Assembly (NCBI RefSeq): GCF_000429645.1
Contig: NZ_KE386933.1
Span: 856,517 to 920,516 of the forward strand
Length of the DNA stretch: 64,000 nt
Direction: 5' to 3'
DNA from: Niveispirillum irakense DSM 11586
GTDB taxonomy: Bacteria; Pseudomonadota; Alphaproteobacteria; Azospirillales; Azospirillaceae
Shown: one piece after another, positions 17,891 through 26,747 of the stretch
Numbering within the stretch: position 1 is the stretch's first letter
How the letters are laid out: each line of letters opens with the position of its first letter
The notes under the pieces: model-generated
What the model saw: the letters and a program-made list of their open reading frames with translations, nothing else
Told to the model about the DNA's origin: nothing
Database searches by the model: none
Made by a program: the position numbers and the translations under genes

Positions 17891-18568
17891 TTACTCCGCT
17901 TCGCCTTCCTTATATTCCTTGATATCGGCAGGGTCCCACACGGCACCGCGACGACGACGGCCTGCAGTGGCAGCGGTGGTGACAGGCGTTGCTGCCTTGC
18001 GCTTGCTTCCCGGAACTGGTCCGCGCCGGCGGGGGGCCGGGGCCTCCTCCACCGGGGTGGCAACCAAAGCCGGCTCTTCCGCAACGACGCTGCTGGCCGC
18101 ATTGGCTCGGGCGACGGCTTGTGCGGCCTGGGCAGCCTCCTCGTCATAGCCGGCATTGGGCGAGATCGCGCGCAGAAGCGAGCCGACGGCATCGGCGATA
18201 TCTTCAGGCGCCGTCTTCCAGGCCCGCAGCAGGTCCAGTTCCCGACGCGATAGGATGGGGGACGATCCTTCCGCTGTCGCAGCGAAACTTTCCGGCGGGC
18301 GACGCATATCCGGCACATCGAGACCGTCGAAGAAGAAGGTCAACGGCACATCCAGAATATCGGCCAGCCGATACAGCTTTCCAACGGAGACGCGATTGCT
18401 TCCCCGTTCATATTTTTGAACCTGCTGGAAAGTGATGCCTAAAGCCTTGGCCAGATCAGACTGGCTCATCCCCAACAGTCCACGACGCAACCGAATACGG
18501 CCGGCAACATGGTTCTCGATCACTGTTTCAAGGGCAGCGACGGCTGCGTTTTTGCTGCGTCTCGGCAT
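17891..18568 (-). CDS. XRE/Cro-CI family transcriptional regulator
   Basis: A 225-residue DNA-binding protein. The N-terminal helix-turn-helix spans about residues 18-85 (LRRGLLGMSQSDLAKALGI, then FQQVQKYERGSNRVSVGKL), followed by LADILDVPLTFFF. This is the arrangement common in alphaproteobacterial XRE regulators with a Cro-like N-domain. The rest is Ala/Pro-rich with a basic patch (RRRGPVPGSKRK) and an acidic tail, and looks disordered. The regulated genes are unknown; upstream lies a low-GC region without a recognised target. The C-terminal extension is longer than in most family members. Confidence 0.9.
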   Translation of the reverse strand: MPRRSKNAAVAALETVIENHVAGRIRLRRGLLGMSQSDLAKALGITFQQVQKYERGSNRVSVGKLYRLADILDVPLTFFFDGLDVPDMRRPPESFAATAEGSSPILSRRELDLLRAWKTAPEDIADAVGSLLRAISPNAGYDEEAAQAAQAVARANAASSVVAEEPALVATPVEEAPAPRRRGPVPGSKRKAATPVTTAATAGRRRRGAVWDPADIKEYKEGEAE

Positions 18569-18878
18569 AGAACTCTTAAGCCCCCTTATCCCGCGCTATC
18601 TTGGGGTCGCTTATCATCGGGTTTTGCAACTGTCCGATTAAAGTCAACCATATGCTTCCAAACCGGCAATACAAAGCCGGTAAGACAAACTCGATGGATC
18701 AGGTGCCGAAGCCTCACGTTCATCATCCAGTTTGGCATATCGGAATATCCCAATGGCTGGTGTGCCCATGGCTGGCGTCAGTCACATACCATGGTAGGCG
18801 AATATCCACCATTTCAAAGCGACTGTCCAGCATCACTACGCCAACTTGGCGCAATAGTTACTTATCAGAACGCGGTCG
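18569..18878. other. Low-GC region without a supported gene
   Basis: About 310 bp of visibly lower GC than both flanks, upstream of the XRE regulator. Short open frames exist on the plus strand, but none has a ribosome binding site, protein-like composition or a recognised domain. It presumably contains the promoter of the regulator. Confidence 0.5.
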
Positions 18879-19073
18879 ATGATGGGCACTGGAGGAAAAC
18901 CATCTGCGAATTTTAACCAGAAAAGGAAAATTTACAATTTAAAGATATGGTTTTTGTTTTTATGTACCCTTACAGGCTGTATCCAGCAGGGTGTCGCACC
19001 CCTAAAGGGAAATTCTCTATCTCTCGCTTGGATAATGAGGGCTTTTTCTCCAGGAGTCCAGAAAAACCGGTAA
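18879..19073 (+). CDS. Possible small lipoprotein
   Basis: A 64-residue frame in a low-GC patch. A basic N-terminus (QKRKIYNLK) is followed by a short hydrophobic stretch (IWFLFLCTLTGC) whose LTGC fits a lipobox, so the mature part would begin CIQQGVAPL. The start may be further in. An intrinsic terminator follows 23 bp after the stop, which supports a short transcription unit. No family is recognised, codon use is unlike the neighbours, and the frame may be chance. Confidence 0.3.
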   Translation: MMGTGGKPSANFNQKRKIYNLKIWFLFLCTLTGCIQQGVAPLKGNSLSLAWIMRAFSPGVQKNR

Positions 19074-19095
19074 TATGCCGTTAACATAGATACTT

Positions 19096-19136
19096 AAAAG
19101 CCCGTCTGGGTCTATCACGGTCGGGGACGGGCTTTT
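19096..19136 (+). terminator. Intrinsic terminator
   Basis: AAAAGCCCGTC / GACGGGCTTTT, an 11-bp stem with a 19-base loop that can fold further. It ends whatever transcript crosses the low-GC patch, and its A/T flanks allow action in both directions. Confidence 0.75.
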
Positions 19137-19189
19137 GCCCTATGGCGTTGAAACAGCTCGAATCCAGAGCAAAGGAAACCGCACTTAAT

Positions 19190-19420
19190 TTATGCGGCAT
19201 TGCCGATTTCAGAAAACATCATGGAGATCACACCGCTGGCCGCCCCATATACCCTGCGTTCCTTACGTAACACTTCCAGCAATTCACGCAGGCTTTCTTT
19301 CAGGAAACCATCGTCCTGCTGCGCCATCTCCAGTTCAGTGGCTTGAATGAAGCCATCAAGCAGTCGCGCATGGACAAAAGCGGCGTGCCGAACTTCATCA
19401 TTTACGATGGCGCCATGCAT
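19190..19420 (-). CDS. Small hypothetical protein
   Basis: A 76-residue acidic, probably helical cytoplasmic protein beginning MHGAIVNDEVRHAAFVHARL. No signal peptide, membrane helix or known motif is visible. The ATG at 19420 is preceded by AAGGGG at good spacing, which is the main support for the gene; the longer frame up to 19474 is not needed. A run of heptad-like hydrophobics (LLDGFIQATELEMA, LKESLRELLEVLRKE) suggests a helical hairpin. Function unknown. Confidence 0.55.
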   Translation of the reverse strand: MHGAIVNDEVRHAAFVHARLLDGFIQATELEMAQQDDGFLKESLRELLEVLRKERRVYGAASGVISMMFSEIGNAA

Positions 19421-19639
19421 TGATTTACCCCTTTTCCGTTCCGCCACTCCACTGCCCGGCGGCGATAAGCGCATTCTGCCCCTGTTATTATTAATGAGCC
19501 GTAAAGGTACCTCCCTCCGGCCCCTTTGATCTTTGGGATAGGGAGTCTAGGAAGACAGCCACCCCGGTGCCAATTTCAACGGGGGCAGAATGACTTGTCG
19601 GATTGAAATAATCGCTCGATTATAAGGGGTAGCCCGTTT

Positions 19640-19663
19640 GGGAAGAGGAACAAACCTCTTCCC
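19640..19663. repeat. Hairpin after the transglycosylase gene
   Basis: GGGAAGAGG / CCTCTTCCC around a 6-base loop, 19 bp beyond the stop of the minus-strand lytic transglycosylase gene. No T tract follows on that strand, so it is a weak terminator or 3'-end stabiliser. Confidence 0.45.
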
Positions 19664-19681
19664 GCAAGGAGAGGGCATGGC

Positions 19682-21697
19682 CTACTGGGAAGAACCACCC
19701 CGAGCAAGGTCCGTACTCATCCTCAGAGGGGGCAAGCCCAGCCTTGCACGATAGACGTGCAGATTCTCCAAAACACGCTGCACATAATTGCGTGTTTCGT
19801 AGATCGGCATCGTTTCCATCCAGTCGATGATATCGTCGGTGGAAATGCTGCGCGGGTCGCCATAGGTCTGCAACCAACCGCTGACCCGGCCAGGACCAGC
19901 ATTATAAGCCGCGATCGCCAGCACATAGGATCCGCCGAACCGATCGATCAGTTCCTGAAGGTAGGCGGAACCGATCTGCACATTATGGCGCGGCTCTGCC
20001 GTCAATTTCGCTTCCGTGTGGGCAAGACCCTGCTGTTTCGCCACGGCCTTCGCCGTTGCCGGCATCACCTGCATCAGCCCCCTGGCGCCGGCGCTGCTGA
20101 TGGCGGTACGGTTGAAATTGCTTTCCTGGCGGATGATGCCATGCACCAGTCCGACCTCAGGCTGCGGTTTCAGGCGATGGTCGATCAGGGGAAAGCCTGC
20201 TTCCACCAGAACATAGCCATCCTGCAATGCCGCGCGGGAAACGATCACCCCCAGGTCGGGCCTGCCGAGATCCTTCGCCAACTCGCCGATCATCCGGTAG
20301 TTTTCCGGAGTTTTGGCATCAACCGTCATTTTACGGATGAACAGACCGACGCGGTCGCTCTCGCTGCCCTCGATCCGGGCCAGGGCACGCACCACCCGGA
20401 CAAGATCCAGCTTCTCAAAAGATTTCGCCAAATCTTTCGGCAGCGGTGGTTCCACCGGCATGGCGCTGCCAGGCGGCAGCCCCAGCTTATCGGCGGCCAG
20501 CAAGCCATAAAAGGTACCGGAATAGGTCATGGCCGCATCGTACCAAGTATGCGCCAACTCCTTATTACCGAGGGCCTCTGTTGCCCGGCCGGCCCAATAG
20601 GCGCCGCGTGACTTGCTGATGGGGGAACTGGTCCCGCGGAACAAGGCCTCGAAATGCTTCTGCGCTTCTTCGGGCTTGTTCAGCTTGCGCAATGCCAGCC
20701 AGCCGGCCAGAAATTCCGCCTGGGCAAAGGCCAGCCCGTCTGCCGCGCGATGCCCCGACACCAAGGCATAGGCCTTGGCGAATTGCCCCTGGTCGATCAG
20801 GCGGCGGGCCATGATATGACGCTCCACCCACCAGTCGCTGGCATGGGCCGCTTCATCCGGCGGGTTGGCGAGCAGTTCCAGCGTGCCGGCATCCATATCC
20901 TTGCGCCGACGCCAGCGCGTCCGCTCATAGGTGATGCCGGGATCATTGGCGAGGTTTGCAGGGACCCGCCGCAGGGCGCCATCAACCCCAGGCGACATCT
21001 GGGCCAGTGCGATCCGCGCTTCTGCTACGGCACGGCGGCCAGGATCAACCAGCGGCATCACGCGGGCTGCTTCATCGTAATTGCCGGCCCACAGGGCGCG
21101 ATCCAGACGGGCGGTGTGGTCGCCCGGTTGAAGCAGTCCGGCATAGCGCTGCCGGAAATCGCGCTCCTCAACCGTGCCAAAGCCGCCTTGGATATAGCGC
21201 TTGCGCACAAGATCAATGGCCCGGTCGCTGGCGCCCGTTTCCATCAACGCATCCATATAGCGACCAAATCCCGACAGGGTGATCGGCGGATAGGTCTCAA
21301 ACCAGGAGCGAACCTGGGTATAAGGCAGGCTGGCCGGCATCACCCCTTCCGCATTACGGCGCAGGGCGACAAGGTTGGGCCAATCTGGATTTTGGGTGAT
21401 AAAGCTGCTGATTTCCTGCCAATCCGCCGTGGTGGTGGGACTGGCCAGCATCATCCAGCGGATCACTTTCTCCGGCAAATTATCACGGGCGCGCCGGGCG
21501 ATGCGCATCGCCTCGTCCAGTTTGCCGCTATCGGCGGCCCGAAGGGCCTGACGATACGTGGCGATATCGTCAGCGGAAAGCGCGTGGGCGGGCAGGGTTC
21601 CGTTGAGCCCCATGCCAAGGCAGATCAGCATCGCCGCCACGGCACGGGCCCGGCCCTTGTTTCGGACAGGGCTGCTGGTTAAGGTTCGCCGTTTCAT
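19682..21697 (-). CDS. Lytic murein transglycosylase, Slt70-like
   Basis: A 671-residue periplasmic enzyme that cleaves the MurNAc-GlcNAc bond of peptidoglycan with 1,6-anhydro ring formation. A signal peptide (LICLGMGLNGTLPAHA) follows a basic N-terminus. A long alpha-superhelical U-domain of Ala-rich repeats fills about residues 45-480. The C-terminal SLT domain carries the catalytic Glu in IIRQESNFNRTAISSAGARG, followed by GLMQVMPATA and AAYNAGPGRV. The ATG at 21697 opens the signal peptide; the frame continues upstream across dapA but is not coding there. Only 24 bp separate it from the divergent dapA start. Confidence 0.93.
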   Translation of the reverse strand: MKRRTLTSSPVRNKGRARAVAAMLICLGMGLNGTLPAHALSADDIATYRQALRAADSGKLDEAMRIARRARDNLPEKVIRWMMLASPTTTADWQEISSFITQNPDWPNLVALRRNAEGVMPASLPYTQVRSWFETYPPITLSGFGRYMDALMETGASDRAIDLVRKRYIQGGFGTVEERDFRQRYAGLLQPGDHTARLDRALWAGNYDEAARVMPLVDPGRRAVAEARIALAQMSPGVDGALRRVPANLANDPGITYERTRWRRRKDMDAGTLELLANPPDEAAHASDWWVERHIMARRLIDQGQFAKAYALVSGHRAADGLAFAQAEFLAGWLALRKLNKPEEAQKHFEALFRGTSSPISKSRGAYWAGRATEALGNKELAHTWYDAAMTYSGTFYGLLAADKLGLPPGSAMPVEPPLPKDLAKSFEKLDLVRVVRALARIEGSESDRVGLFIRKMTVDAKTPENYRMIGELAKDLGRPDLGVIVSRAALQDGYVLVEAGFPLIDHRLKPQPEVGLVHGIIRQESNFNRTAISSAGARGLMQVMPATAKAVAKQQGLAHTEAKLTAEPRHNVQIGSAYLQELIDRFGGSYVLAIAAYNAGPGRVSGWLQTYGDPRSISTDDIIDWMETMPIYETRNYVQRVLENLHVYRARLGLPPLRMSTDLARGGSSQ

Positions 21698-21721
21698 CAG
21701 GTTTGACCGGGGTGTCCTGCT

Positions 21722-22594
21722 ATGTTCAAGGGGTCCATCGTCGCATTGATCACACCTTTTAGCGACGGGAAGGTGGATCGCAAAGCCTTCAAGGAATTTG
21801 TCGATTGGCAAATAAAGCAGGGCACGCACGGCGTTGTACCGGTGGGTACGACGGGTGAGTCGCCGACGCTCAGCCATGACGAGCATCGCCTTGTCGTCTC
21901 CATGGCTGTGGAGGTCGCAAAGGGCCGCGTGCCGGTTATCGCCGGCACGGGTTCCAATTCCACCGAAGAAGCGATCCACCTGACCCGGCACGCGAAGGAA
22001 GCCGGGGCGGATGCCGCGCTGGTGGTTACGCCCTACTATAATAAGCCGTCCCAGGAGGGTCTGTATCAGCATTACAAGGCCATCCATGATGCGGTCGATC
22101 TTCCGATCATCATCTATAATATCCCTGGCCGCAGCGTGATCGATATGAGCGTGGCCACCATGGCCCGCCTTGCCAAGCTGCCGAACATTGTCGGCGTGAA
22201 GGATGCAACAGCCGATCTGGCCCGTCCGTTGCGCACCCGCGTGGAAATCGGGCCGGATTTCTGCCAGCTTTCCGGCGAAGATGCCACCGTCACGGCCTTC
22301 CTGGCCCAGGGTGGTGTTGGCTGCATCTCGGTCACCGCCAATGTGGCGCCGGCCTTGTGTGCCCAGATGCATAACGCATGGGAGGCCGGAAATATCGCAG
22401 AAATGGCGCGGATTCGCGATCTGCTGATGCCTCTGCATCATGCCATGTTCGTGGAAACCAGCCCGGCACCGGTAAAATATGCGGCCTCGCTGCTGGGCAA
22501 GTCCACGCCGGACGTGCGCCTGCCGCTGGTTCCGTGCAGCGAGCCGAGCCAGATTATCGTGCGGGATGCGATGGTCAAGGCCGGCTTGATCTGA
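21722..22594 (+). CDS. dapA: 4-hydroxy-tetrahydrodipicolinate synthase
   Basis: Condenses pyruvate with aspartate semialdehyde in the lysine/diaminopimelate pathway; cytoplasmic TIM barrel of 290 residues, the normal length. [14 protein letters not shown] is the conserved substrate loop, [10 protein letters not shown] carries the active-site Tyr, and GVKDATADL carries the Schiff-base Lys. It supplies diaminopimelate for peptidoglycan and lies divergent from a peptidoglycan transglycosylase. A terminator follows before smpB. Confidence 0.96.
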   Translation: MFKGSIVALITPFSDGKVDRKAFKEFVDWQIKQGTHGVVPVGTTGESPTLSHDEHRLVVSMAVEVAKGRVPVIAGTGSNSTEEAIHLTRHAKEAGADAALVVTPYYNKPSQEGLYQHYKAIHDAVDLPIIIYNIPGRSVIDMSVATMARLAKLPNIVGVKDATADLARPLRTRVEIGPDFCQLSGEDATVTAFLAQGGVGCISVTANVAPALCAQMHNAWEAGNIAEMARIRDLLMPLHHAMFVETSPAPVKYAASLLGKSTPDVRLPLVPCSEPSQIIVRDAMVKAGLI

Positions 22595-22628
22595 CCGGCA
22601 GTGCTGGTCGCTTATTGAAGTCCTGTCG

Positions 22629-22661
22629 CCGTCCCCCCATAACAGGGGGACGGTTTTCTTT
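22629..22661 (+). terminator. Intrinsic terminator between dapA and smpB
   Basis: CCGTCCCCC / GGGGGACGG with a 7-base loop, then TTTTCTTT. It separates dapA from smpB, so smpB probably has its own promoter or depends on read-through. Confidence 0.88.
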
Positions 22662-22683
22662 ATCAGGTGGATAATCACCCACG

Positions 22684-23157
22684 ATGGCGAACACAGCGCC
22701 CGAACGAAAGATGGCGGCACAGAACCGCCGGGCCCGCTTTGACTATTTCATTGAGGATACAGTCGAGGCTGGCATCATGCTGCTCGGCACCGAGGTGAAA
22801 TCGTTGCGGTCGGGCAGGGCTTCCATTGTGGAATCCTATGCCGGTGAACAGAATGGTGAGCTGTTCCTGGTTAATTGCTACATCCCCGAATATGGTCAGG
22901 CTGGTCAGTTCTTCCAGCATGAAACCAAGCGGCCGCGCAAACTGCTGGTGCGTAAGCGCGAGTTGGTGCGGATGCTGAATGCCATCCAGCGCGAAGGCAT
23001 GACCCTGGTGCCCATGTCGATCTATTTCAATGATCGCGGTAAGGCCAAGGTCGAAATTGGCATCGCCAAGGGTAAAAAGAAGGGCGACAAGCGCGAGACT
23101 GAGAAGGCCCGCGATTGGCAGCGGGATAAAGCCCGCCTGATGCGGGCGCGCGGCTGA
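22684..23157 (+). CDS. smpB: SsrA-binding protein
   Basis: Binds tmRNA and brings it to stalled ribosomes for trans-translation; cytoplasmic, 157 residues, normal length. [34 protein letters not shown], and the C-terminal [21 protein letters not shown] with its basic tail are diagnostic. The dapA-smpB order is common in alphaproteobacteria. The tmRNA gene itself is not visible in this window. Confidence 0.96.
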   Translation: MANTAPERKMAAQNRRARFDYFIEDTVEAGIMLLGTEVKSLRSGRASIVESYAGEQNGELFLVNCYIPEYGQAGQFFQHETKRPRKLLVRKRELVRMLNAIQREGMTLVPMSIYFNDRGKAKVEIGIAKGKKKGDKRETEKARDWQRDKARLMRARG

Positions 23158-23396
23158 ACCGCTGAATTTTCCTCAGGGGCTGGTTGTCTCAACCTGATCC
23201 GGTTGTTCCGGGTCAGGAATGGTCATTTTTGTACTTGCGTCATTTCGTAGCCGGAACATCTTGCTTTCAAAATTGTTTTTCGCTTGAAGTCCGTCCTTCC
23301 CTTTACGAAATGGGAAGGAGCGGCCTCGGCCGTCCATAATTCATGCCCAGTGCCGGTCAACGGCCTGCTTAACTGAAACGCCAGAAAGAAGTTACC

Positions 23397-24713
23397 ATGC
23401 GTCGTCTCCTCTTCGTTCTTTGCGCCGGCACCAGCCTGGCGGCAGTCGCCACCGCCGCACAGGCTGGTGGTTTCCAGATCAGGGAGAACAGCGCCGCCGG
23501 CCTTGGCACTGCGTTTGCCGGTGCCGCTTCGGATGTGCGCGACCTCTCCATCATCTATAACAACCCTGCCGCCATGACGGAGCTTCAGCGCTCTGGCGCG
23601 GAAGTGGGTGTCAGCCTGATTACCCCTTCCAGCAAATTCAGCGGCAGTGGTTCGGATGCGATTGGCCGACCGCTATCGGGTCAGTTGGATAAGACCGGTG
23701 ACAGCATTCCGGTGCCGGCCGCTTTCCTGGCCTATGTGCCGGAACGTCAGAATTGGCGGGTCGGGCTGGCGATCACGGCCCCCTATGGCCTGGAAACCGA
23801 TTATGAAGATGGCTGGATCGGCCGCTATCACGCGCTGAATTCCCGTCTGGAGACGATCAATATCAACCTCGCCGGCGCCATTGAGCTGCAGCCGGGCCTG
23901 TCTGTGGGGGGTGGCATCTCCGCCCAACGCGCCGAGGCCCGCCTGACCAATGCCGTGGATTTCGGCGCGGTTATGGCCGGGCGGGGTGTGCCGGGCTTTA
24001 TCCCGCAGGGTGCTGATGGGCTTGCGGTTGTGAAAGGGGATGATTGGGCCTGGGGCGCCAATCTCGGCCTGTTCTATGAGCCCGTGGATGGCACCCGCAT
24101 GGGGCTGACCTGGCGGTCGGAGATCAAGCATAAGCTTGAGGGGTCGGGCCGCTTCGAGGTTCCGACCAATGTCCGCGCCGTCCTCAATGCCGTCGGTTCG
24201 CAGGCCTTCCAGCCGCTGGGTGATGTCCGTGCTAATGTCAGCACGCCGCAAAGCGTCGATCTCGGTCTGACACAGGAATTTGGCGCTTTCGCCCTGCACG
24301 GCACCGTGTCCTGGACTGACTGGTCCAGCTTTGAGGAAATCCGGGTCCGTTTTGAAAATCCAGCCCAGGCTGATGTGGTGGATGAGCAGCATTGGAAAGA
24401 CACCTGGTTCTATTCCATCGGCGCGACCTACCAGTTGGACCCCGCCTGGCAGCTCCGTACCGGTATCGCGTTTGACAAAACGCCGACTCAGGCCCAGTTC
24501 CGGACCCCGCGTATCGCCGATGGCGACCGCACCTGGCTGTCGGCCGGCGTGGGCTGGCAGGCGTCTGACAGGCTGGCGCTGGATGTCGGCTATACCCATA
24601 TCTTTGTCGATGACAGTTCGATTGATATCGCGACGGCGACCGGTAATCGTCTGACCGGCAGCTTCGACAACAAGGTGGATATCGTGGCCGTTACGGCCCG
24701 TTATTCCTTCTGA
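23397..24713 (+). CDS. FadL/OmpP1/TodX-type outer-membrane transporter
   Basis: A 438-residue outer-membrane barrel for hydrophobic compounds such as long-chain fatty acids. The signal peptide ends near AQAGG. The mature start GGFQIRENSAAGLGTAFAGAA and the following IYNNPAAMTEL are the FadL N-terminal hatch signature. The C-terminus ends in aromatic Phe (ARYSF), as required for barrel assembly. Substrate specificity cannot be read from the sequence. There is no fatty-acid operon next to it; alkB and an exported oxidoreductase follow. Confidence 0.92.
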   Translation: MRRLLFVLCAGTSLAAVATAAQAGGFQIRENSAAGLGTAFAGAASDVRDLSIIYNNPAAMTELQRSGAEVGVSLITPSSKFSGSGSDAIGRPLSGQLDKTGDSIPVPAAFLAYVPERQNWRVGLAITAPYGLETDYEDGWIGRYHALNSRLETININLAGAIELQPGLSVGGGISAQRAEARLTNAVDFGAVMAGRGVPGFIPQGADGLAVVKGDDWAWGANLGLFYEPVDGTRMGLTWRSEIKHKLEGSGRFEVPTNVRAVLNAVGSQAFQPLGDVRANVSTPQSVDLGLTQEFGAFALHGTVSWTDWSSFEEIRVRFENPAQADVVDEQHWKDTWFYSIGATYQLDPAWQLRTGIAFDKTPTQAQFRTPRIADGDRTWLSAGVGWQASDRLALDVGYTHIFVDDSSIDIATATGNRLTGSFDNKVDIVAVTARYSF

Positions 24714-24782
24714 TCGGTGTTTGCCAGCGCAGCCCCGGTACTGTCAGCATTGCTGGGGAACGCTGGGGTGAAGGAAGGGGCG

Positions 24783-25430
24783 ATGGCGGATTTGTTTGAT
24801 CATGTACCGTCGCCCCAAGCTCCCCGGGTCCTGGCACCGGGCGCATGGTTGCTGCCCGGTGCGGCCCTGGAACAGGCACCGGCCCTGTTCCGCCTGATCG
24901 GTGAGATTGCGGCTGCCGCCCCGTTCCGTCATATGCGCACGCCTGGTGGCGGACAAATGTCCGTCGCCATGACGGGGTGCGGCGACCGGTCCTGGGTCAC
25001 CGATGGCAAAGGCTACCGTTACAGTCCTACCGATCCGCAAACGGGCGCCCCCTGGCCATCGCTGCCCCATTTGTTCCATGACGTGGCCAGTCGCGCTGCG
25101 GCGGAGGCGGGATTTGCCGGGTTCACCCCTGATAGCTGCCTGATCAATCGTTACGCGCCGGGCATCCGGATGGGCCTGCATCAGGATCGCGACGAGCGTG
25201 ATTTCACTCAGCCCATTGTTTCCATCTCTCTGGGTTTGCCGGCCATGTTCCTGTTCGGTGGGCCACGGCGCGCCGATCCGGTGCAGCGCATTGGATTGAA
25301 CCATGGCGATATCCTGGTGTGGGGCGGGCCCGCCCGCTTGTTCCATCATGGGATCGGGCCGGTGCGGGATGGCGAGCATCCGTTGACCGGCCCGTTCCGC
25401 TTCAATCTCACCCTGCGGCGTGCTTGCTGA
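24783..25430 (+). CDS. alkB: Alkylated DNA repair dioxygenase
   Basis: An Fe(II)/2-oxoglutarate dioxygenase that removes methyl groups from 1-methyladenine and 3-methylcytosine; 215 residues. The iron ligands are HQDRDE (His and Asp) and the later HHGIGPV His. RFNLTLRR supplies the 2-oxoglutarate arginines, and CLINRYAPGIRMGLHQDRDE is the classic AlkB stretch. The ATG at 24783 has GGAAGGGG just upstream. No ada gene is nearby, so control is not evident. Confidence 0.95.
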   Translation: MADLFDHVPSPQAPRVLAPGAWLLPGAALEQAPALFRLIGEIAAAAPFRHMRTPGGGQMSVAMTGCGDRSWVTDGKGYRYSPTDPQTGAPWPSLPHLFHDVASRAAAEAGFAGFTPDSCLINRYAPGIRMGLHQDRDERDFTQPIVSISLGLPAMFLFGGPRRADPVQRIGLNHGDILVWGGPARLFHHGIGPVRDGEHPLTGPFRFNLTLRRAC

Positions 25431-25484
25431 ACCGGGATGGCCAAGTCATTGTGGCTGCTTGGTTTCGCTGGGACGCGCGGGGGA

Positions 25485-26678
25485 ATGATGGACAGGGATA
25501 TTCTGGGGCGCCGTGGGTTTTTGGCCGGTGCCGGGGCAGGCCTGGGCCTGATTGCCCTGGGCGGATGCGCCTCGGGCCAGGGGGGAGCAACCGCGACGGT
25601 GGGCAGTATGGGCCCCCGGCTGACGCTGTCCCCCCTGCGGACGGGCATTGCCGATATTACGCGCATTACGGTTTGCACCCGTCCTTTCCGACCGCAAGGC
25701 CCCCGGATCGAGCGTGAGCGTATCGGGGATAAGGACGTCATCCACCATTACGGCCATGGCGGCAGCGGCTGGTCTCTGTCCTGGGGATCCGGGGCCGTGG
25801 CCGTTGATCTGGTCATGGCGACGGGGCAGCGGGATATTGCCGTTATCGGCTGCGGTGCCATCGGCCTGACCACGGCCACCCTGCTGCAACGGGCGGGGAT
25901 GCAGGTCACCATCTATGCCAAGGAAATGCCGCCGGAGGTGCGCTCCTCCTACGCGACCGGGGTCTGGTCCCCTGATTCGCGAATCTGTATGGAAGAACAT
26001 GCTACCCCGGCCTTCAAGGCGCAGTGGGCATCCATGTGCCGCCGCTCCTTCGCATCCTTCCAGGACTGGCTAGGCCTGCCGGCGGACCCGGTGCAATGGT
26101 ACGAGACCTATTCCATCAACGATCTGCCCCGCCCGGTACGGGCGACGGACAGCCGTCCACCTTTCGCCCACCTGCAGCGGGAACTGGTGCCGGAACTGCT
26201 GGTGGGGCAGCGGCAGGAATTTGCCCCCGGCCAGCATGATTTCGGTAACCGGTCGGTGCGGCGCAGCAGCAATATGATGTTCAACATCAATGCCTATACC
26301 CACCAGCTTCTCTCTGAATTCCTGGCCCATGGCGGCAAGCTGCAGGTGCGAGAGTTCCACAGCCCGACCGACTTCGCCACGCTGCCGCAGAAGACCCTGG
26401 TGAATTGTACCGGTTATGGCGCCCGCAGCCTGATGCGGGATGACAGCCTGATCCCCGTCCGTGGCCAGCTTGCCCGCGCCATCCCGCAGGCCGATATCAC
26501 CTACGGGCTTTATTACAATCAGGTATCCTTCGTGCCGCGCCGTGACGGGCTGGTGTTCCAGCAGGTCGGCGACAGCGATTATTATGGCTATGGCGAGGAA
26601 GGGCTGGCGCCTGACCGGACGGAAGCTGAACAGGCCGTCGCCACCATTGCCGGCCTGTTTCAGAACCAAGCAGCATAG
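25485..26678 (+). CDS. Exported FAD-dependent D-amino-acid-oxidase-like protein
   Basis: A 397-residue flavoprotein. It begins with a Tat-type signal (GRRGFLAGAG, hydrophobic core, then LIALGGC), so Cys28 may be lipidated. The Rossmann FAD motif is IAVIGCGAIGLTTATLLQRAG. TGVWSPDSR and NCTGYGARSLMRDDSLIPVRG match the eukaryote-like D-amino-acid/D-aspartate oxidase family, which deaminates D-amino acids with oxygen. The start is the ATG pair at 25485/25488; the frame before it is not protein-like. Export of a pre-folded flavoprotein suits Tat. Its physiological electron acceptor and substrate are unknown. Confidence 0.85.
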   Translation: MMDRDILGRRGFLAGAGAGLGLIALGGCASGQGGATATVGSMGPRLTLSPLRTGIADITRITVCTRPFRPQGPRIERERIGDKDVIHHYGHGGSGWSLSWGSGAVAVDLVMATGQRDIAVIGCGAIGLTTATLLQRAGMQVTIYAKEMPPEVRSSYATGVWSPDSRICMEEHATPAFKAQWASMCRRSFASFQDWLGLPADPVQWYETYSINDLPRPVRATDSRPPFAHLQRELVPELLVGQRQEFAPGQHDFGNRSVRRSSNMMFNINAYTHQLLSEFLAHGGKLQVREFHSPTDFATLPQKTLVNCTGYGARSLMRDDSLIPVRGQLARAIPQADITYGLYYNQVSFVPRRDGLVFQQVGDSDYYGYGEEGLAPDRTEAEQAVATIAGLFQNQAA

Positions 26679-26690
26679 TGGCTTCAGTCA

Positions 26691-26730
26691 AAAAAAAGCC
26701 CCGCGATCCGGTGAGGACCGCGGGGCTTTT
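26691..26730. terminator. Bidirectional terminator
   Basis: AAAAGCCCCGCG / CGCGGGGCTTTT, a 12-bp stem with a 13-base loop between the convergent oxidase and ilvE genes, with A and T runs outside the stem on both sides. Confidence 0.9.
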
Positions 26731-26747
26731 CCTGGAACGTGCCTGAT

